From contig JALREG010000435.1 in NCBI GenBank assembly GCA_023253905.1, positions 1 through 10,543 on the forward strand: DNA of 10,543 nt, read 5' to 3'. The position numbers and the translations under genes are program-made. Origin of the DNA: Burkholderiaceae bacterium. Lineage in GTDB: Bacteria; Pseudomonadota; Gammaproteobacteria; Burkholderiales; Burkholderiaceae. The notes under the pieces were generated by a model. It had not been told where the DNA came from, did no database searches, and saw only the letters and a program-made list of their open reading frames with translations. Shown here piece after piece: positions 1 through 5,675 of the stretch (within the stretch, counting starts at the first letter, position 1; the number at the start of each line of letters is the position of its first letter).

Positions 1-389
1 CCCAGCACCCCAGCCACATCACGCACCACCCCATCGGTGATCAAGGCACTGACGCCTCGTTTAGCCATGCGCGCACACAGGATGTCGCCAAAAATGCCGG
101 CGTCGGTCACGCCCATGGCATCGACCACTGCAATGCAGCCAGCCGGCATGTCTTCAATTGCGGCCCGGGTCGAGATGGGCGCGCCCCAGGATTCGGGCGT
201 GGCCAGGTCTTCGCGGGCTGGCACGAACCGAAGCGTAAAGGCCCGCCCCACCAGCTTGGGCTGACCAGGCTTGAGCGGCCGCGCGCCTCGCATCCAGACA
301 TTGCGCAAGCCCTTCTTGAGCAGCACAGTCGTGAGAGTGGCGGTGGTGACTGCGGAGAGCGCCTGCCGGGCGGATTCGGAAATGCTCAT
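1..389 (-). CDS. RraA-like / HMG-CHA aldolase superfamily protein (C-terminal part outside the window)
   Basis: Only the first 129 codons are present; the gene runs off the left edge. The reading frame opens with ATG at 389 (residues MSISESARQALSAV), preceded at a good distance by a GGAG ribosome-binding site (minus strand, about 8 bases upstream). Residues 28-35 (LRNVWMRG) and 81-124 match the RraA/demethylmenaquinone-methyltransferase-like fold. In particular D102, followed after 20 residues by R123-D124, reproduces the D-X20-R-D metal/pyruvate-binding motif of class II HMG/CHA aldolases. True RraA regulators of RNase E usually lack part of this motif, so an aldolase or lyase-type activity on an oxo-acid is more likely than RNase regulation, although databases often label this longer subgroup 'ribonuclease activity regulator RraA'. 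It is divergent from the short-chain dehydrogenase. The substrate cannot be deduced here. Confidence 0.85.
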   Translation of the reverse strand, partial: MSISESARQALSAVTTATLTTVLLKKGLRNVWMRGARPLKPGQPKLVGRAFTLRFVPAREDLATPESWGAPISTRAAIEDMPAGCIAVVDAMGVTDAGIFGDILCARMAKRGVSALITDGVVRDVAGVL

Positions 390-580
390 GGGGTGGACTC
401 CGAAGAAAAAGCAACTAGACGGGACCGGACTCACCGGTAGAGGCCGGATGCTACAGCGATCCGCAGCGTGGATGTTGCCGCCTGAAACGTTTCCCGCGCC
501 GGCACAGATGCCGCTTTCGCGGGCTTCGACTAAGCTTGCGATGTTGCTCGGCCCCGCCTGCTTTCCGGAGATTGCCTTTC
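390..580. promoter_or_regulatory. Divergent intergenic region between the RraA-like gene and the dehydrogenase
   Basis: These 191 bases must hold the promoters of both flanking genes. I find no convincing pair of -35 and -10 boxes. Small symmetric elements are visible: ACCGG-ACTCA-CCGGT at 424-438, a perfect AAACGTTT palindrome at 485-492, and the nested hairpin at 493-523 listed separately. Any of these could be an operator, but none matches a site I can name. The GGAG at 567-570, ten bases before ATG 581, is the likely ribosome-binding site of the dehydrogenase. Confidence 0.4.
493..523 (+). other. Nested inverted repeat in the leader of the dehydrogenase gene
   Basis: The outer arms CCCGCG (493-498) and CGCGGG (518-523) are perfectly complementary. 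An inner stem CGGC (500-503) / GCCG (510-513) closes a six-base loop. There is no following T-run, so it is not a classical terminator. It may be a 5' leader structure or simply a by-product of high G+C. Confidence 0.3.
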
Positions 581-1351
581 ATGTCCTCAACGCCATCCAC
601 CGCGCGCGTCGCGCTTGTGACCGGTGCCTCGCGCGGCATTGGAGCCGCTGTCGCCGTTGAACTCGCCCGCCAGGGAATCGTCCCCGTGCTGGCCGTGCGG
701 CGCCCCGACAGCGCCCGCGCCACCGCCTTGGCCGTGCAGGCCCACGGCATCGACCCGCTCGTGGTCGCCTGTCATGTGGAAAACGCCGACGAGGCGCGCG
801 CCGCAGTGGCCGCCACGCTCGGTCGCTACGGACGACTCGACATCCTGATCAACAATGCAGGCGTGGTCGACCCCATGGGCCCCGTCGGGGCCGTGGACGT
901 GAGCGAGTGGGACCGCGCCATTCGTATCAACCTCACCGGCCCGTACCTCATGGTCGACGCAGCTCTGGCCGCACTTCGTGCAAGCCCGGCGGGCACAGTG
1001 ATCAACGTCTCAACCGGCGCAGCCCATGCCCCGCGCACCGGCTGGTCGGCTTACTGCTCGAGCAAGGCAGGTCTGGTCATGCTCACCCGTTGCCTCGCGC
1101 TCGAGTGGGGCCCCGAAGGCGTGGCGGCCTTCGGGCTGCAGCCAGGCATGGTCGATACCGACATGCAAAGCGCGATCCGGGCAGCTCAGGTCAACGAGGT
1201 AAGCCGCGTGCCCCGCGAGCAGCTCGGGAAACCTGAGCGCGCAGCCCGTCTGATTGCCTGGCTTGCCAACCAGCGCCCCATGGACCTCAATGGCGAGGAC
1301 CTCTCAATTCGCGACGCCGAACTCGTCAAACGCGCGGGAATCGACGCATGA
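581..1351 (+). CDS. Classical short-chain dehydrogenase/reductase (SDR), probably NADP(H)-dependent
   Basis: A 256-residue cytosolic oxidoreductase of the usual SDR length. Landmarks in order: the nucleotide-binding TGASRGIG at residues 14-21, NNAG at 91-94, N117, S144, Y158 and K162 (YCSSK), which form the catalytic Asn-Ser-Tyr-Lys tetrad, and the PGMVDTDMQ segment after it. Arginines at 18, 40 and 41, after the second beta strand, favour NADP(H) over NAD(H); this is inference. The DTDMQ-SAIR stretch recalls the benzil/sepiapterin-reductase-like branch (YueD, IRC24), but the substrate is unknown. ATG 581 was chosen because GGAG lies ten bases upstream and the Rossmann strand starts nine residues in. 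A TTG at 536 would only add an Arg/Cys/Pro-rich stretch. The stop codon overlaps the start of the MEMO-AMMECR1 gene (ATGA), so the two are probably co-transcribed and translationally coupled. Confidence 0.95.
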   Translation: MSSTPSTARVALVTGASRGIGAAVAVELARQGIVPVLAVRRPDSARATALAVQAHGIDPLVVACHVENADEARAAVAATLGRYGRLDILINNAGVVDPMGPVGAVDVSEWDRAIRINLTGPYLMVDAALAALRASPAGTVINVSTGAAHAPRTGWSAYCSSKAGLVMLTRCLALEWGPEGVAAFGLQPGMVDTDMQSAIRAAQVNEVSRVPREQLGKPERAARLIAWLANQRPMDLNGEDLSIRDAELVKRAGIDA

Positions 1352-2733
1352 GCCTCACCGCATCCACCGTTCGCCCGGCGGCGCTGGCGGGCGCCTTCTA
1401 TCCGGCCGAGCCGTCGGCGCTTCGCGCGATGATCGGCGACTTCATCGAGCGGGCGCCGCTCCATCAGGTTGCGCCGAAGGCCCTTGTATCGCCCCATGCA
1501 GGCTACATCTATTCGGGCCCGATCGCCGCCACCACGCTCAAACCTCTGCTCGCTCGGGCGGGACAGATCCGGCGCGTGGTCATGCTTGGCCCCCCTCACA
1601 GAATGCCGGTACGCCGATTCTGTGTGCCGTCGGTGCGGGCGTTTGCCACGCCGCTGGGCGAGGTGCTTCTCGATCCGGAATTCATGGCGATCGTGCGCGA
1701 GCACCCAGGCGTGATCGTTGACGATGCGCCTCACGCACAGGAGCATTGCCTGGAGACGCAGCTCCCTTTCCTGCAGCAGATATTGGGAGCGTTCACCATC
1801 GTCCCAATCCTGGTGGGCGGCGCCTCGGCAGACGAGGTTGCAGCGCTTCTGTCGCGCCTCTGGGGCGGTGACGAGACGCTGGTTCTGATCAGCTCAGACC
1901 TTTCTCACTACCACGACTACTCCCGCACCCAGACGCTAGACGAGGCCGCCCGGCGCGCCATCGAAACCCTTCGCCCCGACCAACTGGGCGAGGAGCAGGC
2001 GTGCGGCCGACACGGGCTTCGCGGGTTACTCGCGCGAGCGGCTGAACTCGATCTGCGCGCAACCACCCTCGACCTGCGCAACTCCGGCGACACCGCAGGG
2101 CACGCGAACCGCGACCGGGTCGTGGGCTACGGTGGCTGGAGTTTCGAATATGCCGCCCAGGCAAGACTTGCGGACCGCGAGCGGCAGCAACTGGCCAACG
2201 TTGCCCGGCAGGCGATATCCCTGGGGCTCAAGCACGGGCGCGCGGCCAAGGTCAGTGCGCACACATTCAGCCGCACCCTGCAGGCCATGCGCGCCACCTT
2301 CGTGACGCTCACCCTCGACGGACGGCTTCGCGGCTGCATCGGCTCGGTGGTGCCGCATGAACCGCTGGTCACGGACGTGGCCACCAATGCCTATAAGGCG
2401 GCGTTTCAGGATCCGCGCTTTCCCAAGCTCACCCAGGACGAAGTGTCGCGTCTCGACGTGTCGGTTTCGATCCTGTCGCATCCGCGTCCCATGGAGTCGG
2501 GTTCGGAGGCGCAGGCAATCGATGCCCTCAATCCCGAGGTAGACGGCGTCATCCTGGAGGCTCGCGACCCGCAGGGCCAGACGCGTCGCGGGCTGTTCCT
2601 GCCCCACGTGTGGCATGAATTACCCGATCCCCGTCAGTTCATGAGGCACCTGAAGGCGAAGGCCGGCCTGTCACCCGATGGTTGGCCCCAGGGCGCGCGG
2701 CTCTGGCGTTATCGCACGGAAACGTTTCACTGA
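1348..2733 (+). CDS. MEMO1-like / AMMECR1-like fusion protein (AmmeMemoRadiSam proteins B and A in one chain)
   Basis: A 461-residue two-domain protein. Residues 8 to about 270 are a MEMO domain: SPHAGYIYSG with H50, LGPPHRM with H84, an EHCLETQLPF segment at 132-141, SSDLSH with D184 and H187, and ACGRHGLRGLL with C219. H50, H84 and C219 correspond to the His-His-Cys metal-binding/active-site set of human MEMO1 (H49, H81, C244). The fold is related to extradiol dioxygenases such as LigB. Residues 274 to about 455 are an AMMECR1 domain carrying the hallmark LRGCIG at 327-332. No signal peptide or membrane segment is seen, so it is cytosolic. The third member of the set, the radical SAM enzyme, lies tail-to-tail immediately downstream, which strongly supports a shared pathway. 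The reaction is not established as far as I know; modification of a protein or small molecule with radical chemistry is conjecture. Start ATG 1348 overlaps the stop of the SDR gene. Confidence 0.95.
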   Translation: MSLTASTVRPAALAGAFYPAEPSALRAMIGDFIERAPLHQVAPKALVSPHAGYIYSGPIAATTLKPLLARAGQIRRVVMLGPPHRMPVRRFCVPSVRAFATPLGEVLLDPEFMAIVREHPGVIVDDAPHAQEHCLETQLPFLQQILGAFTIVPILVGGASADEVAALLSRLWGGDETLVLISSDLSHYHDYSRTQTLDEAARRAIETLRPDQLGEEQACGRHGLRGLLARAAELDLRATTLDLRNSGDTAGHANRDRVVGYGGWSFEYAAQARLADRERQQLANVARQAISLGLKHGRAAKVSAHTFSRTLQAMRATFVTLTLDGRLRGCIGSVVPHEPLVTDVATNAYKAAFQDPRFPKLTQDEVSRLDVSVSILSHPRPMESGSEAQAIDALNPEVDGVILEARDPQGQTRRGLFLPHVWHELPDPRQFMRHLKAKAGLSPDGWPQGARLWRYRTETFH

Positions 2734-2833
2734 AGGACGCGAGCGGGCGCTTGACCGGGCGGCCGCTCCGCATGGCTCGGGTGCAGGCAGGCGGCAAGCG
2801 GCCCGCGCGCGGGAGCCCCGGCCGGCCCCCAGC
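2734..2833. other. Convergent gap between the MEMO-AMMECR1 and radical SAM genes
   Basis: One hundred very GC-rich bases with no credible coding frame. Possible secondary structure includes GAGCGG (2741-2746) / CCGCTC (2763-2768) and the perfect 12-base palindrome CCCGCGCGCGGG (2802-2813). Neither is followed by a T-run on either strand, so transcription termination here is not demonstrated by sequence. Confidence 0.4.
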
Positions 2834-3946
2834 CTACGCGGCCCGCACTCCGATCCTGACGGGCTGGCGGCGCGCCCCCCAGTTACCGCGCGGACCATCG
2901 AACACCCCCGGACATGCGGTGCCGCAACGCAAGCAGCGCCCTCCGTCATCAAGACGCCATTCGGACAACACATAGGAGTCCCGCCCGATCACGCGCTCTC
3001 CGCAACGATGGCAATAAGTGGATTGTCTCGCCTTGTCCTGCACGTTACCGACATAAACATGATGAAGGCCTTCGTCCATCGCGATCCGCCGCGCCCGGAT
3101 CAGCGTCGTATGAGGCGTGCGCGGCTTGTCGGTCATCTTCCAGTCGGGATGAAACGCCGTGAAATGGAGCGGTACGTTGGGCCCCAGCTCCCGCATCACC
3201 CAGCGGGAGAGGTTGCGCAACTCATCGTCGCCATCGTTTTCGCCGGGAATAAGGAGCGTGGTGATTTCGACCCAGCACGACGTCTCATGCACCAGGTAAG
3301 CGAGCGTATCGAGCACTGGCGCAAGTTTCCCCGCGCAGTGGCGCTGATAAAAGGTCTCGGTGAAGGCCTTGAGATCAACATTGGCCGCGTCCATCCCGCT
3401 GAAAAACTCCCGCGCTGCGGGGGGCGAGACATAGCCCGCTGTCACCGCCACCGAGCGGATGCCCTCGGCTCGACAAGCCTCCGCCACAGCCAGCGCGTAT
3501 TCGAGAAAAATGACGGGATCGTTATAGGTGTAGGCCACCGAGCGGCAGCCGCTCCGTTTGGCGGCCTGCGCGATCGCCTCGGGAGAAGCCTGGTCGGCGA
3601 GCCGGTCAAACTCCCGGCTCTTTGAAATATCCCAGTTCTGGCAGAAGCGGCAACTGAGATTGCAGCCGGCTGTGCCGAACGACAGGATGGGCGTTCCCGG
3701 CAAAAAATGGTTCAGCGGTTTCTTCTCTACCGGATCGACACAGAACCCCGACGAGCGACCCCACGTGGTAAGAACCATCCGGTCACCAGTTCGTGCTCGG
3801 ACAAAGCACAGTCCGCGCTGGCCGTCATTTAACCGGCATTCCCTTGGGCATAGGTCACACTGGATCCGACCGTCGTCCAGACGGTGCCAGTAGCGCGCAT
3901 CGGGTAGATCGTCGGTCAGACTGGTGAGAAGATCGGAGTCAGCCAT
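2834..3946 (-). CDS. amrS: AmmeMemoRadiSam system radical SAM enzyme
   Basis: A 370-residue cytosolic iron-sulfur enzyme. The radical SAM cluster motif CNLSCRFC (C95, C99, C102) is intact within FGTAGCNLSCRFCQNWD. An N-terminal cysteine set (C30, C33, C37, C47; CDLCPREC) and a C-terminal set (C312, C315, C338, C341, C345; YCHRCGE and CLRCG) could bind further metal or clusters. YTYNDPVIFLEY (139-150) and VDLKAF are typical of this branch, which is related in sequence to pyruvate-formate-lyase activases. The convergent MEMO-AMMECR1 fusion supplies the other two partners. ATG 3946 was chosen because recognisable sequence begins soon after it. It lacks a clear Shine-Dalgarno site; the open frame upstream to 4054 would reach the divergent small gene. 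The chain length fits the family. The product of the radical reaction is unknown. Confidence 0.95.
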   Translation of the reverse strand: MADSDLLTSLTDDLPDARYWHRLDDGRIQCDLCPRECRLNDGQRGLCFVRARTGDRMVLTTWGRSSGFCVDPVEKKPLNHFLPGTPILSFGTAGCNLSCRFCQNWDISKSREFDRLADQASPEAIAQAAKRSGCRSVAYTYNDPVIFLEYALAVAEACRAEGIRSVAVTAGYVSPPAAREFFSGMDAANVDLKAFTETFYQRHCAGKLAPVLDTLAYLVHETSCWVEITTLLIPGENDGDDELRNLSRWVMRELGPNVPLHFTAFHPDWKMTDKPRTPHTTLIRARRIAMDEGLHHVYVGNVQDKARQSTYCHRCGERVIGRDSYVLSEWRLDDGGRCLRCGTACPGVFDGPRGNWGARRQPVRIGVRAA

Positions 3947-4052
3947 GAGGTAGAGGGGTGGTGAGTCAAAGGGAATCTTAACGTCGGGGCGGGCGGTTCC
4001 TCTACCATCCGTCGGTTGACCGCACATCTGCCTCCGAAATCGGAGTAACCGC
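3947..4052. promoter_or_regulatory. Divergent promoter region between the radical SAM gene and the small membrane protein
   Basis: These 106 bases must carry promoters for both directions. On the plus strand a TTGACC at 4016-4021 resembles a -35 box, but no good -10 box follows at the right distance. On the minus strand TAAGAT, in the middle of the gap, resembles a -10 box without a clear -35 partner. The assignment rests mainly on gene layout. Confidence 0.35.
4032..4045 (+). promoter_or_regulatory. Small hairpin that contains the Shine-Dalgarno site of the 49-residue gene
   Basis: CTCCG (4032-4036), loop AAAT, CGGAG (4041-4045). The GGAG at 4042-4045 is the ribosome-binding site, seven bases before ATG 4053, and it is fully paired in this five-base-pair stem. 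Such pairing could damp translation of the small gene and of the overlapping MAPEG gene. It could also be coincidental, since the stem is short. Confidence 0.4.
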
Positions 4053-4202
4053 ATGGGTATCTGGATCGAATTGGGCGTGTTTCTGCTGGTGTTCGTATTT
4101 GCCGCATGGCAGTTCTACGATCTGAAGCAGGAAAAAGCAAAACGACTCGCGCGCGAGCGTGAACAGGCTCTCAGCCCCCCTTCGAACGAGGTTCGGCCAT
4201 GA
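4053..4202 (+). CDS. Small single-pass membrane protein, 49 residues, function unknown
   Basis: ATG 4053 is preceded by GGAG with a seven-base spacer, and the frame runs to a TGA whose bases overlap the ATG of the MAPEG gene (ATGA, 4199-4202). The product has a hydrophobic helix at about residues 3-20 (IWIELGVFLLVFVFAAW), then a strongly charged amphipathic tail rich in Lys, Arg and Glu (about 25-38), ending SPPSNEVRP. This gives an inner-membrane microprotein with a cytosolic basic tail, by the positive-inside rule. The start signal and the stop-start overlap argue for a real, translated gene. I do not recognise a family. A role as partner or translational leader for the MAPEG protein is inference. 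Confidence 0.65.
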   Translation: MGIWIELGVFLLVFVFAAWQFYDLKQEKAKRLAREREQALSPPSNEVRP

Positions 4203-4579
4203 CAACCGCTTATTGGTGCGTGCTGGCAGCAGCACTGATGCCCTATGCATTCGCGGGTATCGCCAAATTCGGCGATCGGCGCTACGACAACCGGGCGCCG
4301 CGAGAATTCCTTGCCAGCCTCGACGGCCGACAAAAGCGTGCCGACTGGGCTCAGCAGAACAGTTTTGAGGCCTTCCCAGCCTTCGCGGCGGCGGTGATCA
4401 TCGCCCATCTGGCTCAAGGCTCGCAGGCGGCGATCAACGTGCTTGCGGTGGCGTTTGTCCTGCTTCGGATCACTTATGGCTGGGCCTACATCACCGACCG
4501 CCCCACCCTCCGAAGCCTGGTCTGGATTGCCGCGCTCGGCTGCATGGTCGGGCTATTTGTCGTGGCGGCAAGGGCTTAG
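4199..4579 (+). CDS. MAPEG-family integral membrane protein
   Basis: A 126-residue protein with four hydrophobic segments at about 3-22, 58-73, 77-97 and 106-124, the length and topology of bacterial MAPEG proteins (membrane-associated proteins in eicosanoid and glutathione metabolism). The helix-2 signature QQNSFEAFPAF (52-62) corresponds to the conserved N-x-x-E-x-x-P motif of the family. YITDRPTLRSL (97-107), before the last helix, is also typical. Family members include glutathione transferases and peroxidases, but many bacterial ones have no tested activity, so no substrate is proposed. It is translated from an ATG overlapping the stop of the 49-residue gene, which implies translational coupling; no separate ribosome-binding site is needed. 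Confidence 0.87.
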   Translation: MTTAYWCVLAAALMPYAFAGIAKFGDRRYDNRAPREFLASLDGRQKRADWAQQNSFEAFPAFAAAVIIAHLAQGSQAAINVLAVAFVLLRITYGWAYITDRPTLRSLVWIAALGCMVGLFVVAARA

Positions 4580-4584
4580 ACTGC

Positions 4585-4616
4585 GTTTCCGTCTCGGCCA
4601 ATCGGCCGAGCGAAAC
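4585..4616 (+). terminator. Strong stem-loop after the MAPEG gene, possible terminator
   Basis: CTCGGCC (4593-4599), loop AATC, GGCCGAG (4604-4610) form a seven-base-pair GC-rich stem. Outer arms GTTTC (4585-4589) and GAAAC (4612-4616) extend it across a small internal loop. It begins six bases after the MAPEG stop codon, the right place for a terminator. No T-run follows (CTTGACAGG), so it may instead stabilise the 3' end or act with Rho. Confidence 0.5.
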
Positions 4617-4631
4617 CTTGACAGGTTCGCC

Positions 4632-4637
4632 TAGAAT
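4632..4637 (+). promoter_or_regulatory. Possible -10 box just upstream of the first cyclophilin-like lipoprotein gene
   Basis: TAGAAT differs by one base from the TATAAT consensus. TTGACA at 4618-4623 is a perfect -35 hexamer but lies only eight bases away, so the two cannot work as one ordinary sigma-70 promoter. If TAGAAT is used, transcription would begin close to the GTG start codon at 4644 and the message would be nearly leaderless. Confidence 0.25.
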
Positions 4638-4643
4638 GAATGG

Positions 4644-5624
4644 GTGTTTCCCAACCCGCCCAAACCATCCCGCACGCCCTCGCGTCTAACCGTTGCCGCG
4701 ACTGGCGTGGCTCTGCTTGCTACCGCACTGATCGGGTGCGGCGGGGGCGGCGGCTCGGCGTCTTCGGGCGCAGGTAGCGGCAATGCAGAGCCCGTCATTG
4801 CCGCAATTCGAACCGAATCATTGAAATTCGGGCTCCCCTCCACCTTCGTTGCGAGCGGGTCCAACCTCGACGAGTCCGTCACCTTGCAAACAGGCGGCGT
4901 AGCCTGCACAGGCCCGCAGGTCACCCGAATCAGTTCGACCGAGGTGCGGGTCGTGTGCACGCCGGATGACGTTGGTCAGCTTCAGATCTCGCTGGTACGC
5001 CAGGGCGTTACCCTGAAGACGCATACAGACGAGGTGGTCAAGCCGCGCGTGCAGATGGTTATTGGGAGCGGAACCACCGCCCGGCAGATCGAACTCACAA
5101 TTGAGCCAGGGCCCCGGGGAGGGGTCCAGCGCGGTTGGGCAAACAATTTTCTGTATTACGTGACTAGCGGTTTTTATAACGGCACGTTTTTTCACGGGCT
5201 TTTCGAGAACACGGTTATGGATGGCGGCTGCTATGCGCGATACCCCAATGCCACCCCCTCTCTCGACAAGAAAGGCGCCACGGTGTTCGCACCTCCGCCG
5301 CTTAACCCCCTGACGATTGAAGGGGGCATGCGCAACCTGCAGTACACGGTTGCCATCAGCCAGGCGCCCTGCACAGGAGCCCAGTTGAGCAGCTTTTCTT
5401 TGAACCTGCTCGACAACAGCGCAGGCAAACTGACCGACCGCGACGCGGCGAAGTTCGTCGCTATTGGTAGTTTCAATGGTGCGGATGCTGCGACGCGCCA
5501 ATCGTTGATCGATCTCTCTAAGCTCACTCGACGGATTCAGATCAACCCCCAGGAAGCCTGGCTCCCCAATGCCCCAAACGATCTGGCCGCCGGCACAATT
5601 CAGTCAATGACCCAGACTCGCTGA
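4644..5624 (+). CDS. Lipoprotein with Ig/IPT-like domain and a degenerate, probably non-catalytic cyclophilin domain
   Basis: A 326-residue predicted lipoprotein. The signal peptide has basic residues, then VAATGVALLATALIGC with lipobox L-I-G-C; C32 would be lipidated, followed by a Gly/Ser linker. Residues 48 to about 132 look like an IPT/TIG-type beta domain, with C88 and C105 as a likely disulfide. Residues 137 to about 300 align with the cyclophilin domain encoded next door: NNFLYYVTSGFYNGTFFHG matches NFLEYVNAGFFNNTVFHR, and SSFSLNLLDNS matches SQFFINMVDNS. The catalytic Arg is Gly (G185), the Gln of QGGG is Asp (D193), the Gln of SQFF is Ser (S250) and the second Phe is Ser (S252), so isomerase activity is unlikely. 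C196 and C243 could form another disulfide. Start GTG 4644 is the only start in frame before the signal peptide, with a weak ribosome-binding site; an in-frame TAG lies at 4632. The gene is 51 bases before its catalytic paralogue. Confidence 0.85.
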   Translation: MFPNPPKPSRTPSRLTVAATGVALLATALIGCGGGGGSASSGAGSGNAEPVIAAIRTESLKFGLPSTFVASGSNLDESVTLQTGGVACTGPQVTRISSTEVRVVCTPDDVGQLQISLVRQGVTLKTHTDEVVKPRVQMVIGSGTTARQIELTIEPGPRGGVQRGWANNFLYYVTSGFYNGTFFHGLFENTVMDGGCYARYPNATPSLDKKGATVFAPPPLNPLTIEGGMRNLQYTVAISQAPCTGAQLSSFSLNLLDNSAGKLTDRDAAKFVAIGSFNGADAATRQSLIDLSKLTRRIQINPQEAWLPNAPNDLAAGTIQSMTQTR

Positions 5625-5675
5625 CCCGCTAATCAGTTTCTTGCCCAACTTCTGCTAACTGGATGGACGTATTCG

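Noticed and set aside
390..580. Riboswitch in the leader of the dehydrogenase gene
   Set aside because: The nested hairpin is suggestive, but I find none of the conserved boxes of cobalamin, TPP, FMN, SAM or glycine riboswitches.
1186..2616. Minus-strand open frames of 186 and 196 codons opposite the SDR and MEMO-AMMECR1 genes
   Set aside because: They are shadows of conserved plus-strand genes, with typical antisense composition.
2802..2813. CCCGCGCGCGGG palindrome as a transcription terminator
   Set aside because: It has no loop and no following T-run; it is as easily explained by extreme local G+C.
2678..3625. A 315-codon plus-strand open frame across the convergent gap and the radical SAM gene
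   Set aside because: It is antisense to a gene with unmistakable radical SAM motifs, is full of Arg/Pro/His with no domain, and reflects the lack of stop codons in GC-rich DNA.
3947..4054. Longer form of the radical SAM enzyme starting at ATG 4054
   Set aside because: The 36 extra codons would cover the divergent promoter region and touch the start of the small gene; their residues show no family similarity.
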